A DNA stretch of 64,000 nucleotides from an uncultured Candidatus Saccharibacteria bacterium (GCA_948623715.1 CAPHDI010000002.1:17627-81626); one strand, 5' to 3'; positions 39,519-47,573 are shown, numbered from the stretch's first letter. The notes: generated from the letters alone by a model not told the origin. Translations and numbers: made by a program.

Positions 39519-39873
39519 TGGTGGAGCTGCCGGATACTGCCTCCGGGTCCGAAAAATCTCCATAATATCATTCTACACGCATAGTCCTTTGTTTCGTCGG
39601 TATAATCTCGCAGCTGCAAAGAACAAAACTGCCAGTACCCTGATCATAGATTGTCGGATTCGGGACGATCAATTCCCGTCTCTTATTACCGTTGTATGAT
39701 AATCTTTAGCCTACGGCAACTCAGCCTCAGACCAGCTTAAATTATATTCTTAAGCAAACGCAGGTGCGTAAAGCACATGCTTAGAAGTGTTTTTTGCACT
39801 TATTAGAAATACTTACGGTATCACTCGACGTGCCTGATATCTGTTAATAATCCGTCTAAGCTTTGTCAGCCCC
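39519..39873 (-). ncRNA. ssrA: Transfer-messenger RNA (tmRNA)
   Basis: The 5' end GGGGCTG pairs with CAGCTCC at the 3' end, followed by ACCA (CCA encoded). The tag frame (39797-39750) is GCA-AAA-AAC... to TAA and encodes AKNTSKHVLYAPAFA. The tag ends in AFA, not the common LAA. tmRNA rescues stalled ribosomes together with SmpB. The 3' part (CCGGAGGCAGTATCCGG) forms the T arm region. Length is about 355 nt. Confidence 0.9.
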
Positions 39874-39883
39874 AACTACCACC

Positions 39884-39912
39884 ATTCTAACACATCTCCG
39901 TACTAAATACAA
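39884..39912 (-). promoter_or_regulatory. tmRNA promoter
   Basis: TTGTAT, a 17-nt spacer and TAGAAT; transcription starts a few bases before the mature 5' end. Confidence 0.7.
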
Positions 39913-39987
39913 GCATTTTATCTATTATTGTAATTTTTACATATACAGATACAAACGATGTATTTTTTACATTTCACGACTTTTTGC

Positions 39988-40017
39988 TTGTATTTTTAAC
40001 ATACACTCTGCTACACT
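39988..40017 (+). promoter_or_regulatory. comM promoter, leaderless
   Basis: TTGTAT, an 18-nt spacer and TACACT, six nt before ATG 40024. AT-rich words such as TGTATTTTTTACAT lie upstream and may be regulator sites. Confidence 0.6.
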
Positions 40018-40023
40018 GAGTCA

Positions 40024-41622
40024 ATGATTGCAAAAGTATATTCCGCCATCCCCTATGGCTATGATGGTCACATCGTCACTGTCGAGGGCAATATCGCCAA
40101 GAGCCTCCCCGCCTTTAATATTGTCGGCATGGCCAATAAGACTATTACTGAAGCCCGCGAGCGTGTCCGCTCCGCCATCACCAACTCTGATCTATCCTTC
40201 CCTGACAAAAAAGTCACCATCAACCTCGCCCCCGCCGAGCTCGTTAAAGACGGCTCACATCTCGATCTCCCTATCGCCCTCGCCGTCCTTGTCCTTTCGA
40301 AGCAATTGCTCCCCACAGACGTTGAGAATAGGCTCTTTGTGGGCGAAGTCTCCCTTGATGGGCTAGTCAAGCCTGTCCGCGGCATTATCAATATTGTCGA
40401 AGCCGCTAAATCCGCCGGTTTCACCGAAATCTACCTCCCCTCCGCCAACCTCGCCCAAGCCTCTCTCATCCCCGATGTCCGCCTCTACAGCATAGATAGC
40501 TTGTCAAAATTACTCTTACACCTTAAGGGTATTCAACTCATTTCTGAATATTCTCCCTCTCAACCAGTTTATGTAAAAAATACTCCAACAGATTCCCCTA
40601 CTCTAGACAATGTCTACGGTCAAGACCTTGCCAAACGCGCTCTCACTATTGCCATTGCCGGCCATCATAATATCCTCCTCTCTGGCCCTCCTGGCGCCGG
40701 CAAGACCCTCCTCGCCCGTGTCGCTGCCAATCTCCTCCCGCCGCCTACCAGCTTAGAACAGACCGCCATCACGAAGATCCATACGCTTTATGGCGTTCCT
40801 GACCAGTACATTGCCTCTCGCCCCTTTCGCAGTCCTCATCACACCGCCAGCGCCATTTCTATCATCGGTGGTGGCGCCCATGCCCTGCCTGGCGAAATCT
40901 CTCTCGCTCATCACGGCATCCTTTTTCTAGACGAGATTCCTGAGTTTCCCCGAAGCGTCCTTGAAGCTCTGCGTCAACCCCTTGAAGACCGCCAGATCAC
41001 CATCACTCGCGCCAATCAACACGTCACCTACCCTGCGAATTTCATCCTCATCGCCACTATGAACCCCTGCCCCTGTGGCTACCTCAACGACCCCACGAAG
41101 GAATGCACCTGCACCACTCATCAAATCGAACAATACCGCAAACACCTCTCTGGCCCCATCCTCGACCGCATTGATCTCATTATTAACGTCGAAAAAGTCT
41201 CCCATGCCGACCTCATTGAGAGTATAAACCATGTCAAGAAAACAACGACAGACGACAGAAACGCGCACAATTCCCACGATATTCCTTCTGAAAATGTCAA
41301 AAATACTGAAACAGACATATCGCCCATTCATCAACGTGCAAAGACTAACATTATCTTTGCTCAATATCTACAAAACCAGCGCTACCATAAACCAGCCTTC
41401 TACAATTCCGATCTTTCCTCTCAAGACATCTCTAATTATGTCAAAATTACACCAACAGCGAAACAGCTTCTCGAATCCGCTCTTACTCAGCTTAATTTAT
41501 CCGCTCGCGCCTATTTTAAGACAATCAAAGTCGCTCAGACCATTGCCGATCTCGCCAACTCTCCCGAAGTCATGCCTGAGCACATTTCTGAAGCTCTCAG
41601 CCTCCGTCAATCGCTCATTTGA
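40024..41622 (+). CDS. comM: ComM/YifB-type AAA+ ATPase
   Basis: Known: ComM is a hexameric AAA+ helicase that drives branch migration during natural transformation. The 532 residues match the usual length (about 505). The N-terminal lon-like domain (MIAKVYSAIPYGYDGHIVTVEGNIAKSLPAFNIVG) is followed by Walker A SGPPGAGKTLLARVAANLLPP, then FRSPHHTASAISIIGGG, Walker B ILFLDEIPEF, and the zinc site NPCPCGY...CTCT. The sensor/lid part ends with the Mg chelatase-like C-domain. No Shine-Dalgarno is seen and the start is 6 nt from the -10, so translation is probably leaderless. The gene supports DNA uptake in this organism, which would fit its need to import building blocks; the second part is inference. 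Confidence 0.93.
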   Translation: MIAKVYSAIPYGYDGHIVTVEGNIAKSLPAFNIVGMANKTITEARERVRSAITNSDLSFPDKKVTINLAPAELVKDGSHLDLPIALAVLVLSKQLLPTDVENRLFVGEVSLDGLVKPVRGIINIVEAAKSAGFTEIYLPSANLAQASLIPDVRLYSIDSLSKLLLHLKGIQLISEYSPSQPVYVKNTPTDSPTLDNVYGQDLAKRALTIAIAGHHNILLSGPPGAGKTLLARVAANLLPPPTSLEQTAITKIHTLYGVPDQYIASRPFRSPHHTASAISIIGGGAHALPGEISLAHHGILFLDEIPEFPRSVLEALRQPLEDRQITITRANQHVTYPANFILIATMNPCPCGYLNDPTKECTCTTHQIEQYRKHLSGPILDRIDLIINVEKVSHADLIESINHVKKTTTDDRNAHNSHDIPSENVKNTETDISPIHQRAKTNIIFAQYLQNQRYHKPAFYNSDLSSQDISNYVKITPTAKQLLESALTQLNLSARAYFKTIKVAQTIADLANSPEVMPEHISEALSLRQSLI

Positions 41623-41699
41623 GCACAAAAATTATCGCCTGCACACAAATTTTAAGCATAAAAATCGTCCTATTCTATCATTTCTAGAGCATAAACCCC

Positions 41700-41728
41700 T
41701 TGCGTTCCCTAGTAAACTTTGATATAAT
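41700..41728 (+). promoter_or_regulatory. Promoter of the infC-rpmI-rplT-rpmB operon
   Basis: TTGCGT, a 17-nt spacer and TATAAT. An inverted repeat (AACTTTGA...TTCAAAGTT) spans the -10 and the start of the leader. Confidence 0.75.
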
Positions 41729-41766
41729 GAACCTAATGTTCAAAGTTAAGCGAAAGGAAGCCAGCC

Positions 41767-42291
41767 ATTAGTAAAACATCACGCACCAAACTCAACGGAG
41801 AAATTCGTTACCCTCAAGTTCGCGTAATCGGTACTAATGGAGAGCAGCTCGGTATTATGTCGAGTCGCGATGCGCAGATGATCGCCCGAGAACAGGGTGT
41901 CGACCTAGTAGAAATCGCTGCTAACGCCGACCCACCAGTTGTCAAAGTCATCGATTGGGGAAAATATCAGTACCAAAAGATGAAAGAGGAAGCGAAGAAT
42001 CGCAAAAAAGCCCGCGAAAAACAGTCCGAGCTCAAGACGATGAAAATCGGCCTCAAAATCAGTGACAACGACCTCAATATCAAAGCTCGCAAGATTAAGA
42101 GTTTCCTAGAAGACGGCGACCGTGTCAAAATCATGATCGTCTTCCGTGGCCGCGAAATGGCCCACAAGGAGCTCGGTCAAGCTATGCTAGACAAAGTCAT
42201 AGCCCTCATTTCCGAGGAATGTGACATCGTCCAAGAAGGCAAGACTCAATTTGCTGGGCGCAACTTATCAGTCGGAATTCGGAAGAAGTAA
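41767..42291 (+). CDS. infC: Translation initiation factor IF-3 with AUU start codon
   Basis: IF-3 keeps ribosomal subunits apart and proofreads the start codon. The frame from ATT 41767 gives 174 residues and restores the family's N-domain (KLNGEIRYPQVRVIGTNGEQLGIMSSRDA). The first ATG in frame (41857) would remove 30 conserved residues. AAGGA lies 9 nt before ATT. Known: E. coli infC also uses AUU, which lets IF-3 repress its own synthesis. The C-domain (KTMKIGLKISDNDLNIKARKIKSFLEDGDRVKIMIVFRGREMAH) is complete. It heads the conserved operon with L35 and L20. Confidence 0.93.
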   Translation: MSKTSRTKLNGEIRYPQVRVIGTNGEQLGIMSSRDAQMIAREQGVDLVEIAANADPPVVKVIDWGKYQYQKMKEEAKNRKKAREKQSELKTMKIGLKISDNDLNIKARKIKSFLEDGDRVKIMIVFRGREMAHKELGQAMLDKVIALISEECDIVQEGKTQFAGRNLSVGIRKK

Positions 42292-42356
42292 TTTCCTACT
42301 TCCACGGTTCCCTGATCGCATATTAAATAATAATCAATAACTAAAGGAAAACCTAT

Positions 42357-42551
42357 ATGCCTAAGTTAAAAACGCATAAAGGCACCGCAAAGCGTATCAA
42401 GATTACCGGTTCCGGTAAAATTGCTCGCGAACGTGCCTACGGCAACCACATCCTTGCCAAAAAATCCAAAGCCCGCAAGCGCAACATGAAAACCGCTGCT
42501 TTCGTCAATGGCAAGATCAAGAAAAACGTTAAGACTGCATTAGGAGTTTAA
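42357..42551 (+). CDS. rpmI: 50S ribosomal protein L35
   Basis: The 64 residues MPKLKTHKGTAKRIKITGSGK... match L35 over the whole length, with the very basic core KKSKARKRN. It lies 65 nt after infC and 2 nt before rplT, the classic infC-rpmI-rplT order. AAGGAAAA precedes the ATG. Confidence 0.96.
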   Translation: MPKLKTHKGTAKRIKITGSGKIARERAYGNHILAKKSKARKRNMKTAAFVNGKIKKNVKTALGV

Positions 42552-42553
42552 GA

Positions 42554-42904
42554 ATGAGAGTTAAACGTGGTGTCCCCGCTCGGGCCAAGCATAAGAAAAT
42601 TTTAAACTCTGCGAAAGGTATGCAACACTACCGCACCCGCAGTTTCCGCCTCGCAAAGCAAGGCGTTATCAAATCATTGCGTTATTCCTACCGCGACCGT
42701 CGCAACCGCAAACGCGACCTCCGCGCTCTTTGGATCACGCGTATCAACAACGCATCTCGCGAATTAGGCCTTTCCTACTCGCAGCTCATGGCCGGCCTCA
42801 AGAAAAACGGTACGACTATCGACCGCAAGATCCTTTCCGAGCTCGCCGTTAGCCAGCCTGATGCATTCAAAGCTATCGTAAGCACCGTGAAGGAGAACAA
42901 ATAA
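42554..42904 (+). CDS. rplT: 50S ribosomal protein L20
   Basis: The 116 residues contain the family marks RVKRGVPARAKHKKIL, SFRLAKQGVIKSLRYSYRDRRNRKRD and LWITRINNASRELGLSYSQLMAGLKK. L20 is needed early in 50S assembly and in E. coli represses its own operon. AGGAG at the end of rpmI serves as ribosome site, so the genes are coupled. The stop overlaps the rpmB start (TAATG). Confidence 0.97.
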   Translation: MRVKRGVPARAKHKKILNSAKGMQHYRTRSFRLAKQGVIKSLRYSYRDRRNRKRDLRALWITRINNASRELGLSYSQLMAGLKKNGTTIDRKILSELAVSQPDAFKAIVSTVKENK

Positions 42905-43098
42905 TGGCAGTTTGTGAAATCAGCGGCAAAGGCAAGATGTATGGTCACAATGTGTCCTTCTCGCAGCGCAAGACCCGCAAAGTCTTCAAGCCCAATGTCC
43001 AAAAGAAAACTTTAATCATTGATGGCCAAAAAGTCCGGGTCAACGTTGCTACTTCTACGCTTCGCACCTTGAAGAAAAAAGGTCTCATCAAGAAATAA
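42904..43098 (+). CDS. rpmB: 50S ribosomal protein L28
   Basis: The 64 residues MAVCEISGKGKMYGHNVSFSQRKTRKVFKPNVQ...RVNVATSTLRTLKKKGL match L28. AAGGAG lies just before ATG 42904, which overlaps the rplT stop. In many bacteria rpmB is not part of the infC operon; here it is added at the end, before a strong terminator. Confidence 0.95.
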   Translation: MAVCEISGKGKMYGHNVSFSQRKTRKVFKPNVQKKTLIIDGQKVRVNVATSTLRTLKKKGLIKK

Positions 43099-43120
43099 TC
43101 TACGATTTTAATAATCATAA

Positions 43121-43149
43121 GAAATCACCCCGTATGGGGTGATTTCTTT
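43121..43149. terminator. Shared terminator of rpmB and RNase P RNA
   Basis: The 11-bp stem GAAATCACCCC/GGGGTGATTTC (loop GTAT) is followed by TTTG on the plus strand and TTAT on the minus strand. The two units converge here. Confidence 0.75.
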
Positions 43150-43489
43150 GAGCCTTCAGTAAGCCGGGTTCTGTAATAGCCCCTCTCAGGACTACCGACA
43201 ACCATCTATCTAGTCTCGATGTTGCCACCGAGCTCAAGCGGTGAGCGTGCATCCTCTGGCCGAGGTACGTAGCACTCCTTGCAGCTGGCAGGGTTTGCCC
43301 CCGGCGCATGTCACCATGCGCCGCTGTGAGCTCTTACCTCACTCTTTTCACCTTTGCCAAATTTCTTTGGCCGTTTAAGTTTCTGTGGTACTTTCCCTAT
43401 CCTTACGGACGGTCGCCGTTAGCGACTACCATGCCATGTGCTGCCCGGACTTTCCTCTTGGACTCCCAAGCGATTGTCTTTCAGGCTCT
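43148..43489 (-). ncRNA. rnpB: RNase P RNA, bacterial type A
   Basis: Conserved blocks on the minus strand: GAGGAAAGTCCGGGC near the 5' end, TAAGGATAGGGAAAG, GGCAAACCC, and ACAGAACCCGGCTTA at the 3' end. P1 forms from GAGCCT and AGGCTC. It is the catalytic RNA that matures tRNA 5' ends. Length is about 342 nt. Confidence 0.95.
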
Positions 43490-43494
43490 CTTAT

Positions 43495-43523
43495 ATATTA
43501 CCACATATTCCCCCTCCCCGCAA
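43495..43523 (-). promoter_or_regulatory. RNase P RNA promoter
   Basis: TTGCGG, a 17-nt spacer and TAATAT, starting 4 nt after the stop of the upstream FISUMP gene. Confidence 0.7.
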
Positions 43524-43526
43524 CTT

Positions 43527-44921
43527 TTACTTCACTACACACCGAATCGTATATCCGCCATACCGATACTGCTCCCCACTCTCAGCATCAATCACAGTAT
43601 TATTAAAATATAGATTATACACGCGAGATCCATTCAATGTGCTCGTCCAATAATTACCACTCAATCCAACAGACTTCAATGCGCCATCATTAGCCTTAAA
43701 ATATCCCGCCGCCGGGAAAAAGGCTCCGCCGACTTCATTTTCTGCCTCAACTCCCAACCAATAGCCAAAAGTCTCGCTATTAGATTCCCAAGTCCCCACT
43801 TTTACTGTACCTTTATCAGCCAATAATTTAAGATCACCTTCCGCCCCACCCACCGGCAATCGCCACTCTTTCGGGCAAACATCATAGCCAATTCCTTCCG
43901 TCCCTGCCGTCGCTGTATACCAAGTATAATACGCTCCGTATAAAACTTTATTGCCATAATATACATGGTTACCCGTCGCAGAAGTATCGGTCCATGCTTC
44001 CGAACTCGGCACTGTGAAGTTTACACTCACATTCGAATCATATTCCGTAATCGTCTTATTCAATCCCGCTTTTATACTATCACCCGTAATTCTTAGATTC
44101 TGCGTCATCCAGCACTTCCCATCCGCTAACTTCGCCACTGTATAAGTATTATTATCTCGTATGTCCGTCAATGTCGTCTCCGTCCCGATCGCCACCGAGT
44201 CACATACTTCCATCGTCATATCCTGCATATAGACGAGATCATCCCACGGTACATACATTACCGACGCCGGCGTCGCGACTACCGACAAATTAGCTGAAGC
44301 CTTATACGTCCCCGCCGTCGCCTCCTCATTAAACTTCGTCGCGAACACTAATTTCCTCGAGAAATCCACCCCGCCTTCAATCACATCGTCCCCCGCCAGA
44401 CCCTTACTTGCCGCCGATCCATAGCTCAGCTCCTCATTTGCCGTCTCAACATTTCCCCAGCTATACCCCCATGAATTATCTACCAACTCAGTACCTTTCA
44501 CGCCTTCCGTTCCCGCTAAATCCTCCGGCCCGCTCATCTTCACTTCCGACAAGGTCATCGTATAATCCGTAATATCTTTCGCCGATAATTTAATTGTATG
44601 CTCCGAATAATTCACCTTACCATATTCCGCCACCACTTTATCATAAACCGCCGTACCGTTATTATCGATACTTAGTGAAACCGTTGGCACCGCATGTTCA
44701 GTCGGCGTTGTCAAGATCGGCACCGTCTCACATACTCCATTTATCTCCTTTATCGTATAACCAGATGGCATGTCCGGCAACATCGAACAAGCAACTGCAT
44801 CAACTTTACTAACTGGCACTAATCCTAAAAGCAGAGCCACCACACCCACGCAAAGCCCTATTGGAATACTATGATGACTTTTGCGCAAAAAGTTATATTT
44901 TTGTAAGTATGATTGGTGCAT
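43527..44921 (-). CDS. FISUMP-domain surface protein
   Basis: The 464 residues begin with a signal peptide or anchor (about 18-42, IPIGLCVGVVALLLGLVPV). The middle domain is shared with the genes at 1 and 62589 (DNSWGYSWG, FATKFNEEATAGTYKASANLSVVATP). A FISUMP domain fills residues 235-464: YMQDMTMEVC, LADGKCWMTQNLR, GAYYTWYTA, CPKEWRLPVGG, GYWLGVEAE, GNYWTS and the ending YGGYTIRCVVK. There is no InlB B repeat here, unlike the other two. AAAGGAGG precedes ATG 44921. A long, structured leader lies upstream. Function is unknown; the family is typical of exported proteins. Confidence 0.85.
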   Translation of the reverse strand: MHQSYLQKYNFLRKSHHSIPIGLCVGVVALLLGLVPVSKVDAVACSMLPDMPSGYTIKEINGVCETVPILTTPTEHAVPTVSLSIDNNGTAVYDKVVAEYGKVNYSEHTIKLSAKDITDYTMTLSEVKMSGPEDLAGTEGVKGTELVDNSWGYSWGNVETANEELSYGSAASKGLAGDDVIEGGVDFSRKLVFATKFNEEATAGTYKASANLSVVATPASVMYVPWDDLVYMQDMTMEVCDSVAIGTETTLTDIRDNNTYTVAKLADGKCWMTQNLRITGDSIKAGLNKTITEYDSNVSVNFTVPSSEAWTDTSATGNHVYYGNKVLYGAYYTWYTATAGTEGIGYDVCPKEWRLPVGGAEGDLKLLADKGTVKVGTWESNSETFGYWLGVEAENEVGGAFFPAAGYFKANDGALKSVGLSGNYWTSTLNGSRVYNLYFNNTVIDAESGEQYRYGGYTIRCVVK

Positions 44922-44938
44922 GTGGCCCTCCTTTTAGT

Positions 44939-44978
44939 TTAGATAGGAACCCTGCGTGGCACCTTTTTACCTATCTAA
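44939..44978 (-). promoter_or_regulatory. Hairpin in front of the FISUMP ribosome site
   Basis: The 9-bp stem TTAGATAGG/CCTATCTAA with a 22-nt loop (AAAAAGGTGCC side) lies directly before AAAAGGAGG. The loop's AAAAAGG can pair with CCTTTTT of the weak terminator at about 45010-45030, so two alternative structures are possible. Confidence 0.5.
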
Positions 44979-45029
44979 CATGCTGGTAGCCAGATGCAAA
45001 TGTATACCAACAAAAAGGCACCACTAGGG

Positions 45030-45157
45030 GTGTTACAGCAATCAAGTCGGCAAAGTCACAATGACGATCCGCAGAAAGCTCCCTAATGGCGCCTTCAACA
45101 ATCATCATCATGACAAAATAAAAACCTTGCCATATTAAATCCTGATTACTGTAACAC
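45030..45157 (-). ncRNA. 128-nt rod-shaped RNA ahead of the FISUMP gene
   Basis: The outer stem is 15 bp (45157-45143 with 45044-45030, GTGTTACAGTAATCA side, one G-U). Inside, GGCAAG/TTTGCC and a 15-bp helix with several G-U pairs (GTCATGATGATGATT side) follow, then GAAGG/CTTTC. TATAAT at 45162-45167 starts the RNA at the base of the stem. A CACC/GGTG hairpin with TTTTTG follows at about 45010. It may be a leader, a riboswitch-like element or a free RNA. Confidence 0.5.
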
Positions 45158-45194
45158 TACCATTATATCACAAAACTCTAAGCTTTTTAGAAAA

Positions 45195-46040
45195 TTAACT
45201 CTCAAAATGTCGATCTACTGCAAGATTCGCTTGTTCGTCCGCCTTAGTATTCTGCTCACGCGCCACATGCACAAATGCACACGCCTCAAACTTCCCCACT
45301 AACTCTCGCACACTATTATATATCGACAAAATATCACGATTTTTAACCTTATACACCCCGTTCATCTGATTCACCATCATCAAATTATCAGCGACAAATC
45401 TCACCGATTTCAGTCCCAATTCTAACGCCTTCTCACATCCCGCTTTTAGAGCATAATACTCCGCCACTCTCGATGTCGCAAACCCGATAAACTCTCCCCC
45501 GCATGCCAACACTTCCCCATTCGGGCCCACAATATAATAACCAATCCCTGCCGGCCCCGGATTTCCCCGACTACACCCATCGACATAAATCGTTGCACTA
45601 TTCGCCACCGTCTTGTAATTCGCACGATTTCCGTGGTCTGTCTCGATTTCTAACGCCGTCAAGCTCGCCTCATCAAGATGATACCCCGCCAGCTCATCCG
45701 TCTTAATATATTTATACGCCGTATACCGCTCCTGCGGTATAATTTTTGTATTCTCAGCCAATTTTACCGTATATATTATATACAAATTGCTCAGCTGACT
45801 TGACCCCTGTGGCGCCAAAAAAGTGATCACATCTTTTAATTCCGTCTTTTCCGTCACCTCGACGCCGAGATACTCCTCTAGCATTCGGTCCATCGCCTCT
45901 TCCGGCTGTTCACCAAATTTAATCTTCCCCGTCGGCAACTCCCAAATCGGCGCACTGTCGACCCGACCTTGCGACTTCTTCATAATCAGGACTTCCCGCC
46001 CATTTTGTATTATACCAGCAACTCGAATGCGTTGTTTCAT
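45195..46040 (-). CDS. Nudix-like domain fused to RNase HI
   Basis: Residues 1-145 form a Nudix-type fold with GKIKFGEQPEEAMDRMLEEYLGVEV in the place of the Nudix box (GX5EX7REUXEEXGU). The second residue of the RE pair is Met and the second Glu of EE is Tyr, so metal binding may be weak. Residues 155-281 are RNase HI: IYVDGCSRGNPGPAGIG (first Asp), AEYYALKAGCEKAL (Glu), VADNLMMVNQM (Asp), and QNTKADEQAN (last Asp); the DEDD set looks complete. RNase HI removes RNA in RNA-DNA hybrids. The fusion could join nucleotide sanitation to hybrid removal, which is inference. ATG 46040 has AGGTAG upstream. Confidence 0.82.
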   Translation of the reverse strand: MKQRIRVAGIIQNGREVLIMKKSQGRVDSAPIWELPTGKIKFGEQPEEAMDRMLEEYLGVEVTEKTELKDVITFLAPQGSSQLSNLYIIYTVKLAENTKIIPQERYTAYKYIKTDELAGYHLDEASLTALEIETDHGNRANYKTVANSATIYVDGCSRGNPGPAGIGYYIVGPNGEVLACGGEFIGFATSRVAEYYALKAGCEKALELGLKSVRFVADNLMMVNQMNGVYKVKNRDILSIYNSVRELVGKFEACAFVHVAREQNTKADEQANLAVDRHFES

Positions 46041-46080
46041 TATTTCAAATTCTACCTAAATAAATCAGCCTCTATTTGCC
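46041..46080 (-). other. Leader of the Nudix-RNase HI gene
   Basis: A short stretch between the rod at 46081 and the start; TAGAAT lies 8 nt before the ATG, so a second, nearly leaderless promoter is possible. Confidence 0.3.
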
Positions 46081-46203
46081 CAGGGTGCTTTAAAAATAGG
46101 ATTATACGCGGAAGAAGCGAGCAGCGGACCGAGCCGTACTACAAGTACGGTGAAGGAGCAGCGCAACTTCTGACAAAGTAGAATCCATTTTTAAGGCACC
46201 CTG
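46081..46203. repeat. Long inverted repeat forming a 123-nt rod
   Basis: Arms 46081-46107 (CAGGGTGCTTTAAAAATAGG side) and 46178-46203 match with one or two bulges. The tip is a perfect CCGTACT/AGTACGG hairpin near 46134-46150. GAGCAGCG occurs twice inside as a direct repeat. No ORF. Confidence 0.65.
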
Positions 46204-46204
46204 G

Positions 46205-46330
46205 TGACGATGTTTTCCCTGTAGTATATACAAGGTGGGTAAAATCTTATGCGACACTTCCACGGAAGTGAGCCACGAAATCCCTAAACATGATTATTCA
46301 GGAAAATCATGCCGCCACCAAGGCTACCTC
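46205..46330 (-). ncRNA. Possible structured leader or small RNA
   Basis: On the minus strand TATAAT (46337-46332) begins a stretch with hairpins ATGATT/AATCAT and CACTTC/GAAGTG, closed by GGTGG/CCACC. It has no ORF and runs into the rod at 46081-46203. The -35 is poor (TAGGAG). I do not recognise a known riboswitch. Confidence 0.4.
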
Positions 46331-46391
46331 TATTATACCACACTTCCCCTCTATCTCCTAGAGACTTTAGCTCAGTAATTCCTACTATTTT

Positions 46392-47060
46392 TCAGAATAA
46401 ATGCGTGAACCAAGAGAAGCCGCTCAATATCCCCGACACCGCCCCGCCCATCACCACCGACAGGAAGCTCGGGAATACAATCACTACTAGCATCACCACG
46501 ATAATCCCCCATCTCTCCATCCCGTCCATCACATTTCTCACCGCATCCGGCGCAATCGCATACAACACCCGCGATCCATCTAGCGGCGGGATCGGGATCA
46601 GGTTAAACACTCCGAACCCCAAATTTACCAGCACGAACTCCGCAATAATTATTCCCCATAACCCCGTCGTGTAATATAATCCTCCATCCATCACCTGCAA
46701 AGCTCCTGTCCACGTCCCGATTAGGAACCCCACAAACGCCAAGATAAAGTTCGTCAACGGCCCTGCAATTGCCACTAGCGCCATCCCCCATGGCCCATGT
46801 TTTAGCTTACTCGTATTTACCGGCACCGGCTTCGCTCCCCCAAAGATCGGCCCGCCACTCATAAACATCATGATCGGAATCAAGAATGACATTACTGGAT
46901 CGAGATGTTTCAGCGGATTTAGCGTCAACCGCCCATCATCCTTTGCCGTATTATCACCTAGCCAGTACGCCACCAATCCATGCGCCAGCTCATGTAGAAC
47001 CATCGACACCAAAATCACCATCAAGATAATTACTAATGTCAATATACTATTTCCGCTCAA
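46392..47060 (-). CDS. Site-2 protease family (M50) membrane metalloprotease
   Basis: Known: M50 proteases cut within membranes and often activate regulators. The 222 residues contain six hydrophobic segments, the zinc motif LVSMVLHELAHGLVAYW, GPLTNFILAF, and NLIPIPPLDGSRVL (third metal ligand). It belongs to the short SREBP-like group without PDZ domain. TTG 47060 is the start, with GAGGTGA 4 nt before it; no ATG lies nearby in frame. It is the last gene of the miaA operon. Confidence 0.88.
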   Translation of the reverse strand: MSGNSILTLVIILMVILVSMVLHELAHGLVAYWLGDNTAKDDGRLTLNPLKHLDPVMSFLIPIMMFMSGGPIFGGAKPVPVNTSKLKHGPWGMALVAIAGPLTNFILAFVGFLIGTWTGALQVMDGGLYYTTGLWGIIIAEFVLVNLGFGVFNLIPIPPLDGSRVLYAIAPDAVRNVMDGMERWGIIVVMLVVIVFPSFLSVVMGGAVSGILSGFSWFTHLF

Positions 47061-47108
47061 TTTTCACCTCTACTTGCCGCAAAGCTCATTCAGAACTCGC
47101 ATATAATA

Positions 47109-47564
47109 CTACGTCAGCGCAATCACTTCCAGCGCCACCGGCAACGCCTCAAAATTCTTCAATTTATACTTCTTCTCCGCCCTCGGCGCCAGCTTCAGCT
47201 CTGTTACCATTCCGTCAACATTCCCCATCGCGATCACCACTTTCGGCTCCACCTCGCGCACTGCCCTCACTGACGAAGTACATAATACATCCGACACACC
47301 TAGCTCATCCAGCATCGCCGCTTCTTCATTATCGCCAATGATCCCGATATGTACCGTGCCAATCACCGCCTCATATGCCGTCCGGTCACCCTTCGTCGCG
47401 AGCCCACGAATCGCTACGTCACCGATCTCGAACTCCCCCGGCCCTTCAATCTTCCCCACATTCAGATTCGCATCAATCACCCCCTCCGCCACGTTAAACT
47501 TAATACTCGTCTTCTTCGTCGTTAAAATAATTTCATCTGGATTTTTACATTCAATTTCAAACAT
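47109..47564 (-). CDS. Small conserved-looking protein with an MBL-like pattern
   Basis: The 151 residues alternate short beta strands: IILTTKKTSIKFNV, GKIEGPGEFEIGDVAIRGLAT, AYEAVIGTVHIGIIGD, DVLCTSS, PKVVIAMGNVDG. The GPGEFE..G..I.G part is like the second half of UlaG-type metallo-beta-lactamase folds. The metal-binding HxHxD and other histidines are missing, so an enzyme is unlikely; the call is tentative. AAGGAGG precedes ATG 47564. It starts 9 nt after the upstream gene and belongs to the miaA operon. Confidence 0.55.
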   Translation of the reverse strand: MFEIECKNPDEIILTTKKTSIKFNVAEGVIDANLNVGKIEGPGEFEIGDVAIRGLATKGDRTAYEAVIGTVHIGIIGDNEEAAMLDELGVSDVLCTSSVRAVREVEPKVVIAMGNVDGMVTELKLAPRAEKKYKLKNFEALPVALEVIALT

Positions 47565-47573
47565 TTTACCTCC

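Noticed and set aside
45030..45157. 6S RNA
   Set aside because: Size and rod shape are similar, but the large central bubble typical of 6S is not evident; a covariance search would be needed.
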